Shown here in pieces: positions 13,423 through 24,405 of a stretch of 64,000 nucleotides of DNA. The stretch lies in the NCBI GenBank assembly GCA_018697195.1, contig CM031879.1, positions 24,311,344 to 24,375,343 of the forward strand. The letters are read 5' to 3'. Both the position numbers and the translations under genes were made by a program. The first letter of the stretch is position 1; the number at the start of each line of letters is the position of its first letter. Origin of the DNA: Certhia americana. Lineage: Eukaryota; Chordata; Aves; Passeriformes; Certhiidae. The notes below the pieces were generated by a model. It was not told where the DNA came from and searched no databases. It saw only the letters and a program-made list of their open reading frames with translations.

Positions 13423-16376
13423 AGGTGCTCCTGGGGTAGCAGAAGCCAACAGGAAAACACCAGGGAAGTAGCTCAAATTACTTAAGGAGTGTTCCTCTAG
13501 GAAGGCAACACATCCAACAGCCCAGCCAAGGTGCTTTTACAGCCATGCATGGAGCATGGGCAGCAGGAGGAGTTAGAAGACACAGGCTGCTAGAAAGTTA
13601 TGACCTTGTTGCCATTACTGACACATGGTGGGACAAATCCCATGACTGGAATTCAACTAGCAATGGCTATGGGCTGTTCAGAAAAGACAGAGGAGAGGTG
13701 GAGAGGTTTACACCTCTCTTGATGTGGATGAGGTGAAATGAGTGTGAAGACTTGTGTCTGAAAAGCAGCCACAAGCAGGTGAAAAGCCTGTGGGTAAGAA
13801 CCGGACACTGAGGTGACAAAGGGAACCTCACATTCCATGTCTACTACAGGCCCCTGATCACAGGAAGCCTACTGACAAAGCCTTCTTGGTCCGGCTACAG
13901 GAGCCATCGTGTTCACAGGCTCTTGTCCTGCTGGGGGACTTCAAACACCCCAACATCTGCTGGGAAAATTTCACATCAAGAAGTAGGCAATCCAGGAGAC
14001 TACTGGAATGCACGAAGGGTAATTTCTTGAGCCAGGTAAGAGACAGCTGTAGCAGAGGGAATGTGTTCCTGGATCTGATGGTCACCGATATACATGAGCT
14101 AAGCGGGGACATGAATGTTGGAGGCAACCTGAGTGGCAGTGATCATGCATTGGTGGAATTTGTAGTCCTGAGGGTTATGGAGCAGGTGTACAGTACAGTT
14201 AGGCCCTTGAACTTTAGGAAAGCAAAATTCCAGCTCTTCAAGAAGACTGTCAATAGGATCCCCTGGGAGACTGACCTCTGGGACAAGGGAGCAGGTCAGA
14301 GCTGGCAGGTCTTTGAGGAAGTCTTCCATAGAGCACAAGAGGTAGAAATGCTCTGGAGCAAGAAGCTGGTCAAGGGAGGCAAAAGTCTGGCATGGCTGAG
14401 TAGAGACCTGCTGTTCAAACTAAAGGCAAAGAAGCAACTCCACAGGCATTGGAAACAAGAACAGGTAACCTGGGAAGAGCATAGAGGTGAAGGTCACTCA
14501 TGAAAAGATAAGGTGAGGAAGGCCAAGGAGAAGCTGGAACTGAACAAGGTACACAAAGAATAACAATAACGGTTCCTACAGGTATGTTAACCAGAAAAGG
14601 AAGGTCAAAGAAGGTGTAACCCCCCCTGATAAATAACACTGATAAACTGGTAACAACAGAGGAAGAGAAGGCTGAGGTACTCAACAACTTTTTTGCCTCA
14701 GTCTTCAGTAACAACCTCTCTTTCCATGCTTCTAGAATGAAGGGACAGTGAGATGGGGACTGGAAGAAAAGTCCCTCCTCTGTAAGTAAAGATCAGGTCC
14801 ATGTCCACCTGAAGAACCCAAATGTACATAAGTCTGTAGGACCTTATGAGGCACATCCTAGAGACCTGAAGGAATTGGCTGATGTAATTGCCACGCTATT
14901 TTATGTCATATTTGAAAGTTCATGGCAGTCAGATGAACCCCCAGGTGACTGGAAAAAGGGGAAGCGTTGTACCCACCTTGAAAATTGTAGAAAGAAGGAC
15001 CTTGAGAACCACCCATCTATCAACCTCCCCTCTGTGCCTGGGAAAGTCATGGAACAGATCCTCCTAGAAGCTGTGTTAAGGCACATGAAGGATAGAGAAG
15101 GGATTCAAGACACTAGCACAGTTTCTCCAAGGGCAAATCTCACCTTACTGACCTAGTGGCCTTCTATGATAGAGTGACTACACCAGAGAACAAGGAAAGG
15201 CCTACAAGCCATCATTTAGCTGGGCTTCTGTAAAACTTTTGCCATGGCTCCCCACAATGTCCTCTCTAAACTGGACAGATGGATTTGATGGGTGGAATGT
15301 TAGATGGATAAGAAATTATCCGGACAGTCACATCCAGAGGGTAGTGGTGAATGGCTCAGAGTCCCGATGGCCATCAGTGACAAGTGGTGTCCCTCAGGGG
15401 TCAGCACTGGGACCAGTGTTATTTAATGTCTTCATGAATGCCATAGACAAAGGGCTCAAGTGCACCCTCAGCAAATTTGCAGATGACACCAAGCTGAGTG
15501 GTGCAGCTGACACGCCTGAAGGATGAGATGCCATCCAGAAGGACCTGGACAAGCTCAAGAAATGGGCTGATGGAAATGCCCTGAGTTTTAACAGGACCAA
15601 GTGAAAGGTGCTGCTGTTGGGTCAGGGCAACCCCTGTATCAACACAGGCTGGGGGAGGAACAGATCCAGAGCAGCCCTGCCAAGAAGGACTTGGGGTGCA
15701 GGAGAGGCTGGACATGAGCAGGCAAAATGCCCTCCCAGCCCAGAAAGCCAATTGTAACCTGGGCTGCATCAAGAGCAGCATGGCCAGCTGGTCAAGGGAG
15801 GGGATTCTGCCCCTTCTCCACTCTGGTGAGACCCCACCTGGAGTGCTGCATCCAGCTCTCCATCACAGGAAGGACAGAGACATGTTGGAGCAAGTCCAGG
15901 GGAGAGCATCACAGTGGTTAGAGCACCTCTCCAGCGGGGAAAGGCTGGGAGAATTTGGATTGTTTGGCCTGGAAAAGAGAAGACTTTGGGGTTACCTCAT
16001 TTGGGGCTCCATTCCAGTACCTGAAGGGAACATACAAGAAAGATGGAGAAGGGCTTTTTACAAGAGCTGGTCACAGAACAAGGGGTAATGTCTTCAAACT
16101 GAAAGAGAGCAATTAGATGTTAGGAAGAAATTCTTTACTGTGAGCATAGTGAGGCACTGGGACTATGTTGATTAGAGAAGCTATAGATGCCTCATTCCTA
16201 CAAGAGTTTAAGGCCAGGCTGGATGGGGCTTTGAGCAACCTGGTCTAGTGGAAGGTGCCCCTGCCCACAGTAAGGTGATTTGAACTGGATGATTTTTAAC
16301 CTCTCTTCCAATCCAAGCCTTTCCATGAGTCTATGACATGTCATGCTATATGTCATGCTATATGTTATGATATGAC
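13423..16376 (+). mobile_element. CR1 LINE, about 2.95 kb, most of ORF2, broken
   Basis: This is the longest repeat in the window. Endonuclease-like remnants run through 13545-14503 in shifted frames: the LVAITDTWWD block, LLGDFKHPNICWENF (the GDFN-type motif) and GSDHALVEF (the C-terminal catalytic SDH). Reverse-transcriptase remnants follow at 14875-15526, including [14 protein letters not shown] and FADDTKL, the polymerase catalytic box. The C-terminal CR1 region continues to about 16088. The 3' end reads into CR1-like CTTCCAATCC and a CTATGA-type tail degraded to a TGTCATGCTATA duplication (16339-16376). Several stops and frameshifts break the ORF, and the 5' end of the element (5' UTR, ORF1) is missing. 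It is inactive. Confidence 0.9.
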
Positions 16377-16650
16377 TGTGTACCTGCTAGCGAGGCAACA
16401 AATGCATACAATGCATAATGTTATTTCTTTTAGAGAGCTATGTATACTTTTCATGAATGGATATAGATGTTTTCACTCGTTCACAGCACTATCACATTAA
16501 ATGTCAAGACAACCTTATTGTTTATCATCGAATTTTCTAAGTGCCTCAAAATCCATATGCTGGCCTCGATTTCCTTGAAAATCTCCAGACCTTAAGATAT
16601 TCAGACAAGAAAGTCTGAGCAATCCACAATGCAGTCAAATACCACATTTG

Positions 16651-16698
16651 AAAACAACAAAACAAACAAACAAACAAACAAACAAAAAAAAAAAAAAA

Positions 16699-16736
<38 letters not shown>

Positions 16737-16766
16737 AAAAAAAATAAAAAATATTCAAAAAAAAAA
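16651..16766. repeat. (AAAC)n followed by long poly(A)
   Basis: CAAAACAAACAAACAAAC-type units (about seven) pass into nearly pure A for about 80 bp with occasional C and T interruptions. It lies about 280 bp beyond the 3' end of the large CR1, from which it is separated by unique sequence, so it is not the CR1 tail (CR1 lacks poly(A)). The Lys-rich and Phe-rich open frames across it are meaningless. Confidence 0.95.
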
Positions 16767-19700
16767 CGGTGCATTCATAATTTTTTCTTCCGTACCCTGA
16801 AAAACTATGTCTTTGTCTCAAACTAATATGTCGAGCTTTTGGGGGGAAAATATTTCTTAGTGTTTTCTTCATGGTTAAAGTTTGAATATCTACAAACTCC
16901 AGGTAAAACTTATAAAAAAGCATTTTCCATGAGCAATTGGCTATTTTAAAGGGAGCCTGGTGATTCTACTGCTGTGTGAATCCCATTAATGTGCATTAAT
17001 CACAGACTATCTGTCAGATTCTGAGTCTGCATCCCCAAAAGTCTGTTTACTAGGAACATGTAATTCTCCATCTGTAGCAGTACATCTCTTCCAAGACTAA
17101 TACTTCTGATTTAAAACATGATGTGTAAGATTAATTTGCTATAATTTTAGGTAGTTAAAAATTTCTACATCACAGCACAAGATACCAATGACCAGTGGAC
17201 AGAAAAAGACATTTATAAAAAGATGCTTTCTCTTATCTCAAGAAATAAGTCTAGAAGATGTTTAATAACTTCTAGAGAAGCTCATTTCCTCACTTTTGTG
17301 TAACTGATGACAGAGTCAAATTGATGCATCATTTTGGCACTGGTGAGGTGAAGAGGAAAAGGAAGGCACAGGTAAGAGGAAGATGGAGGGAACTAGAAGA
17401 TGGAACAGTCCTTATGTAGGACCTTATGCCTTGCTGAACAAAACTGAAGTGTTCTCAAGTGAGATGCAGCTATGATTGATTTGGAGAAAGAATCAATACC
17501 AAACAGCAAATTTTCTTTTCCAGACATCATTCTCAGTAAATTGGCAATCCAGGATTAGAACTCTGGAAACCAGTGTTCTATCCTGTTTTTTGCAGATACC
17601 AATATAATAGTAGACACTGATCTACAGTTATTAAATTATTAAATAGTTTAATCTTATTTTTATTGCATTTTCCTTGGTATTTTATCAAGAAATTATTCCT
17701 TCTATTTCAAGATGAAAATTCTCCCACATTTACAGATTAAATGCATTTAATCTTTCTTAATTAAAAACCCTCACCAAATTGTAAATGGTTCATCTCACTG
17801 AAATGTCTGGACCAGAATTATGATTAAATCACCAAAGACAAAAAAAAAATTCAAAAGTAAACTCTTCCAAAAAATACCGTTTTAGAACCATTAAAGAAAA
17901 AGGAAAGGAATAGGAGGCATCTTAGCAACAAATGTAGCAGATGAAGACCTCCTACACATAGTGGTTACATTATTTTGAAATTATTTTCAACCCTTTTAGA
18001 TATTTCAGCATTAAATATTACCAATTCTAATTTTATTTTTCCCATTAAATAGTATAACTGACTTCTATAATCATTTACAAGAGGAACACATATATGTGGT
18101 TTGAAACTGAGCTCTTTGCATAATGCATGCATTCGTGTTGGTTTTCACACTCTAGTAATTATCAAGAAACTTGCCAATGTTAACCTTACTTCTTGCCAAA
18201 AGCCCTGTTCTAGTAGTAATCAATCAACACTTGCTCAAGAGTAGATTAAGTTCCACAGAAACATTCAAAATATGACACAAAGTATAGGAATATACTTGTG
18301 AGGAAATTGCAGACACTGTTTTCATACTTAACGGCATGATTTTTAGTAAATATGACAATGGTAAAAATAATGCTTTGAATTCTGCATTTAAAAAAGAAAA
18401 AAAGAAAACATTAAATTATAATAAGTGATAATCGGGCAATTAAGCCTTTGAAATCAATTGCTTCAGAGCCAGGAAGTAAACACAAGGGCAAAAATCATCA
18501 AAAGCTTTCCAGGCAACAAAATAAATGTCTCCAGTTAAAGGATGACCTCTTAAGGACTATAGAGATTTGGGCTTACCAAAAGTAAAAGATGTATCTGCCT
18601 TAGAGAGAAAATGCTAAGGAAGAAGATAGAAAAAAGAAAATGCTAAGGAAGAAAATACAAAAAAAAGGAGGTCACCAGCTTCCAAATTAGCTACTGAACA
18701 AAAGAGCTGAACTGTGAAGAGTGTAATTTCAAATGGAGATCCTATACTAAGAAGCTCAGACAAAGACATCTACAGCCTTGAAACAAAATGCCAGTGTCTT
18801 TTGAATACTGAACATTTCTTCCTGATGATATGTAAGTATATATAACCCATCAATTAAATTTTGTTATATGAACAGTTACGATCCTGGGGGGGGGTGGGGT
18901 GTGGAAATAAACACAAGAAATAAATATAAACTAGGAGGGTTGTGATGATTTTTTTTTCTGGTTTTATTGCCAGATAATGAATAGCCACTAGAAATTCAGA
19001 AACCCTGAACTTGTATATATATTATAACTTGTATAATAACTTATTTAAGTGTGCTGATTATATGCAGAGAAGCAATAGCTTGCTAGTATTCAGGACTGAC
19101 TAAGCTTAATAAGCAAAGCTTAACTTAAGCAAGAAGCAAGAACAAGGTAGTTGCTATTTGATTTACCTGACAACGTGAAAAATGAGAAGTACAATGGAGA
19201 AGTTCTCAAACAAATATTAAAACACAGGGTAATCATGAACATTCAAAAACATACGTATACAAACTCCAGAGAATGAAGAACAAAAAATGACATGGAGAAA
19301 ATTCTGGCAAGTTCAAGGGATATCTGCATCTCGTTTGAAATGGACATGGTTCCCAAAGACTCAAGGTAGTATAAATTTTAAAACTTTTTCAGCTTCTAAC
19401 AGAGCACACCAATAGTGATATCCACATCAGAATTGCACATCTGAGGCACACACCTTCAGCAGCTGTAAATTACTCTGAAAAAACAGCCTTATTATTGCCT
19501 CTTTATGTGTTCTGAATTTAACAGCAGCAATGAATGAGACTGAAGATCACTGTAATGTTGTGATTGTTGAAATGAAAATTTCTTATACTTTCTTACAAGC
19601 ACAGTGAAAGGAAATCAAGCTGTTCCATTGAGAAAATTGGTATTGAGGATCTGGGATCTCTTCAGTGGATATAATGACTCCTGTTAAAGAATAAGGTGGC

Positions 19701-21077
19701 TCCTGGCCATGATCAGCCTCAATTTCTGCCACCAAAACATATTTCTGGGAACAGATTGTCACTCTTAAGATCTGTAGATAAAGTGTGTGTGTGTCACCTG
19801 AGTAACAAATGCAGATGTGTTGGCTTTTCCTAGAATATCTGCAACTTGTGACTTTTTTTGGCCAGACATTCAACATGTGGATGCCTACAAGAATGTCCTT
19901 GCCAAGTATGCCAAGTAAGTCCAGCAGGATGCTCTTGCTGTGTCCTGCTGTTGTAACTGCGTCTTCTAGTACCATATCTGAGCCAAGCTTCAGCCTCTGT
20001 GACATGCAGCAGTTCTTATATCACATAGTATGTGAACACAAACTATTTTGTAGAGAACTCCTTAGCAAAGCCAGTGTTTCATACAGCTGCAAACAACTGT
20101 GCCAAAATTTCTCAAAGATTCACTGTCCCATGTGAACTAAGAGAAATTTTTCTCTCTCTCATAAAAGACATTTCAGAAGGAAATAAAATATTAATCCATC
20201 TTACTGCATCATTCAAGAAGTTAAAGGGCACCATGATATCTTAAACCACATCAGGTCAGGAGGGAAACAATCTTGTCTTTGAGGGGTTTTTTTTAAAGCA
20301 AGTAACTTTCCTTATACCTCTGCACCCCATAAGATAGTACACAACCACAATCATAGTAAATGTTCCCAGAGATGGTACCTGGAGAACAAGAGCAGAGAGT
20401 TTTATGGGGGCTGCTTACACACTGTCCTCATTATCATCTTCAGATTGCTCTTACTTAGCCGTACCTCCAACATACAGTATTTATTATTAGTGGAGAAAAA
20501 TGTGCCTGCACAGCTTTGCTCCCTGCATAAGTCTACGTTCCTGCTCAGCAATGCACGAATGTAAAGACCACTACTTCCTGGAAAGTCCAGGGAAAGTTTT
20601 ACACATCCCCTTCCTTCACACAGGGACTTAAGCTCTGTCACCAGCCTGTACTGCCCATACTTCACCCTCCAGCCCTTCCTGGTATGATGTGATGAACACA
20701 GGCAGAGATCCAAGGAAGTCAGTTTCCTCATCAGGCAGGAAAAGAAAGGCTCATTTTCTTTAGTAAAATTAACACATTTATAAAGGCAAAGCCAACACAA
20801 GACAGAAAAACATCAGGTCTAGATTTGTGCTTATCCACTTGTATGGCTAAAGACATACATTAGAAAATGGTTTTATTGTTGAGAATCGCAAATGCAGACT
20901 TCTACAGAAGTACAAAATATTACATTGTTTTATCATTTGTACCATATTCTTTGAAAAATAGCATGAAAAATGGCATTTCTAATATCCTCCAAGTGGCCTT
21001 CCTTCTTAAGAAAATACTTTATTTAATGTAGCTTAAAAATAAGAATAGCAGCAATGAAAACTTGCTCAGAGCACCAG
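16767..21077. other. Non-coding AT-rich sequence
   Basis: No recognised gene. Holds a short G-rich run near 18888, one small duplication, and two minus-strand open frames (19583-20005, 140 codons; 20402-20800, 132 codons) without recognisable domains. The first is discussed as a finding. Confidence 0.55.
18607..18653. repeat. Short direct duplication, period 29
   Basis: GAAAATGCTAAGGAAGAA occurs at 18607 and again at 18636. Confidence 0.9.
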
Positions 21078-21129
21078 GGTCATGCAATATAAGCAATGGT
21101 CATGCTAATGGTCATGCAATATAAGCAAT
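21078..21129. repeat. Short direct duplication, period 32
   Basis: GGTCATGCAATATAAGCAAT occurs at 21078 and 21110 with a partial GGTCATGC copy between. It sits about 40 bp before a CR1 stub. Confidence 0.9.
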
Positions 21130-21170
21130 GCTGCCCTTGCAGATAGCCATGGCAGAAAGACAGGCTGCAT

Positions 21171-21277
21171 AAGGCCTGGAGCAACCTGGTCTAGTGGAAG
21201 ATGTCCCTGCCCATGGCACTGTGAATTGGGATTAGATAATCATTCCAAACCCTTACCATTCTATGACTCTTATGATT
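21171..21277 (+). mobile_element. CR1 3'-end stub
   Basis: GGCCTGGAGCAACCTGGTCT, GTGGAAGATGTCCCTGCCCA and a CCATTCTATGACTCTTATGATT tail are the CR1 3' end in plus orientation. The same GTGGAAG(A/G)TG(T/C)CCCTGCCCA words occur in the larger copy near 16249. Only the last ~100 bp is present. Confidence 0.85.
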
Positions 21278-23366
21278 AGCTTTGGGAGATGTCTCTGCAG
21301 TGGCTGATGCAAGAGAGACCCACCTGCAACTCTTCTAACAAGGCAACATACAGGAAATGCAAATCCAAATTATTCATTTTGTACATTTGTTTTACCAGAA
21401 ACAAATTAGAATGGAGATAAAAGCATCTTACCACCACACAGCTATTTGGTGTGTAGTTATACCTTTGACATGCAATTTGTCTTTCAGAGGGGGAAAGATT
21501 ATTCACACTGACATACCTTTGTGTTTCCTCTCTGATCTGAGGTAGTGGAGTAGACAGCAATGTTCCTTGGTGTCACAGTCCAGTTGCAATCATCAAACTG
21601 CCCACTTCCAGAGAGGAGAAAATTTACTATGTTGACATATTCTTACTGGCAGTGTAGCTGTTCCATCTCATGTAGAAGGAACATACTGCCATGTTAGCTT
21701 TTGACAGGTCTCCAGGAAAATAAATGCACTTAGCTGGCAATTTCTCTACAGAGATGCTAAGATACTCTAACCCACTTTCATGAAGACCAACAGAAACATT
21801 TTCATTGACAATATAATCAGCATTATATGGATTTTCATTGTAGTATTTTCTTGTTATTAGGTTTTTAGAGAAGCTTTAAGATTAAAAAATTGTTTTAAGA
21901 GTATCTAAGCTCTAGCAAGAAATTAAGGCCACAAATTTCAAACTCTAATGACTAACATTTTCTCTCAACCATTAGTTCCCTCCTCTCTGTCAGGAGCTGA
22001 CTGGCAGAAGTTTTGACATTGTTGCTCACTCTGTAGAAGACACTTGAAAGAAGTCATTTGGAACCTTAAGTCTAGGCTGTTGCAGTATATGACCCATTTA
22101 CCTGAGAGAAGTTAAATAAATTCAATTTCCTTTGTCTTCATGCTGGCATCTGATCAAAATTGGTTTGGTGTTAAAAAGCAATGATCATTTATTCTTAACA
22201 CAAATATATTCTCTCTTGGAAAAGAAATTCATTCTAGTTCAGCATGGGTTTATAGTCACCAAAGTAAACAGGATGTTACCATAATTGGGGCATAAATATC
22301 CTGCCCTGCTGCATGTCCTCTCCTCACTTGGTTGTTCTTCATGATGTTTTCCTCTGGATGCCGAGCCAGTTGTTTGTCCTGAGTTATCCTTGGTGTGATC
22401 TCTAATACATTACACTCTGCTGTACCGCCTGTGTACATTTTGGTTGCTGAACAAGTCTGACTCTGTGGAGTTGTAGATGGAAATACACTGATTCTAAAAA
22501 ATAATAATATGGACTATATTAAAAACAGAGATCAAACCTTACTAATTTATTATCTAAAGCTGTTTTAAGGGCTTGTAAGAATATATTTTGCATACTATCT
22601 AGGCAAAAATATCACTTTATGGTACAGAAGCAAGAACAGCACTAGGGATATAGGGACTGTCACAGCGTACCTAAAAACTTGGTGGTGTTGCCAGAATCAG
22701 AATAGCCCCAGAGGCAGCCTGCATGGCAAAAATGAGGTGTGTTTTTGCAGTGACTGAGCAGTACTGGACCACTCAAAGATCTCAGCACGGTGGGGTGAAA
22801 AGGAAAATAACCCTCTTAGGCTGGTAGCACCCACTTATCTTTTTCCTTCCATTAAAAATCCCCATTTGTTCAAATAATGGTGGTTGAAATTGTTCCTTTC
22901 AATTATGTTTCCTACTTGATGCTGCTCGTACCATGCAGGCTCATAATTCCTATAGGATAGAACTGAATTTGTGGTACTTTTGTGAAATCATATACAAATA
23001 CAATCCTCATTTCTATAACTAGCCATACCAAGGAAAAACACTATGTCTGTGTTATACTGCCAGCTAGAACAGAGAGGTCTTGGGGTACTTCTCATTTGTT
23101 AAAGAGCTGGGAATGGGTTTATCATAGCTCAGAACAGGAGCAGAAGATCCTGTGGTAGGACAGAGAGAAAAGTACATTGGCTTGCTACATATCCAACAGA
23201 GGGGAATCAAGATCTAACCAGAAGAGAAAAATCTGATCAATCAATCTGGGCTTTGCACTAACATAAACATTCAAGTCATTCTAACAAAGCAGTGAACAGA
23301 AAGGAATTAAATCATTTGTGATTCTAAATTCCAGTTTCTCATCTTGTAAATGCTGCCTGGCATGTT

Positions 23367-23520
23367 ATAGAATTGTAGAATTGATGAGGTTGGAAAAGGC
23401 CTCCAAGACCATTGAGGCCAACTCTTAACCCAGCACTGCCAAGTCCTCCTCTAAACCCCATCCTTAAGCGTCACATCTCCGTGTCTTTTAAATACCTGCA
23501 GGGATGGTGACTTCTTCCTT
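23367..23520 (-). mobile_element. CR1 3'-end fragment, minus strand
   Basis: ATAGAATTGTAGAATTGATG, then GGTTGGAAAAGGCCTCCAAG and CCCAGCACTGCCAAGTCC, is the reverse complement of a common CR1 3' end. It can be followed to about 23520 (GCAGGGATGGTGACT). The next ~480 bp up to the LTR at 24006 are not recognised. Confidence 0.85.
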
Positions 23521-24005
23521 GCCAGCACATCTTTTAGCACATGGGGACAGTCTGCTCCTGTGTCTTGAAAATTTTATTCTGGAAGAATGCCCAGACTCCC
23601 TGGACTCCTTTGCCCTTCAGGACTGCCTCCTAAGGCAGTCTCACACCTAGTCTCCTAAACAAGTCAAAATCTACCCTCCTAACTTCTACAAGAATCAAAA
23701 ATTGCCATTTAATGATCACTGTGCCAAAACAACCTCCAACCATCAAAGCACTCATAAGTCCATTATGGGATCCAAAATCTTCCCAAAATTTTTAAGTTTT
23801 TGAGCCCAGAGTCCTGCACTGTTTTTTTAATGACTTGGAATCCAAGCTCTTGGCTTGAATCAAACCACTTGGCTACCTCTGCAATGATGCCAAGATGATT
23901 TTTTGCCTTTTATTTTATATACCTTTTATATAAATTTTATATACCCTAATATTCTTAACATGCATACTTGTAATTCCTTAAGTCTAATAACTTAGCATAA
24001 CTGTA

Positions 24006-24405
24006 GTATTTTGTTAGGCCAAGAGACCAAACATCCTAAAGGTCTCATAGTAAGAAGCCGGAACACCCTAGGCTTTCTTGGGAAACAAAGAAAGATATAG
24101 AACACATCCTATAAGCTAAAAATTTGGCCCATCCAGGAAAAAATTCTTCAAACGGAAATATCACACCATTCATACAGACCTCCCATTGGAGCATCTTCTT
24201 TAGATATGCTAAATCGTAAGGTCTGTAAATTATATGCATGATTTATCACGTGTACACATTGCTGTGTGCATTGCGGCACATCCCACCTTCAAGAAGTGGT
24301 GCACCAGTAAGGATCCTTATTAAAACACTGAGGTAAAAATCCCTCATCCCCAAGCTGTGTCTAACTCAATTTTTTTAAGACCAGAAAAAGGCATCAGCAG
24401 TATGT
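24006..24405 (+). mobile_element. ERVK-type solo LTR, 388 bp, near-perfect 6-bp TSD
   Basis: The LTR runs from TGTTAGGCC at 24012 to GCATCAGCA at 24399. The flanking hexamers are GTATTT (24006-24011) and GTATGT (24400-24405), a 5-of-6 match. A reversed CCAAT (CCCATTGG, about 24182), a TATA-like AATTATATGCA and an ATTAAA signal at about 24319 fit an LTR promoter and poly(A) layout. Length and 6-bp duplication match the second solo LTR at 32124. No internal gag/pol/env sequence follows, so it is solo. The mutated TSD suggests an older insertion. Confidence 0.6.

Noticed and set aside
13886..14503. 205-codon plus-strand frame as a gene
   Set aside because: It carries CR1 endonuclease motifs and lies within the 13.4-16.4 kb CR1.
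16546..16923. Poly-Phe and poly-Lys frames
   Set aside because: They are translations of the poly(A)/(AAAC)n tract.
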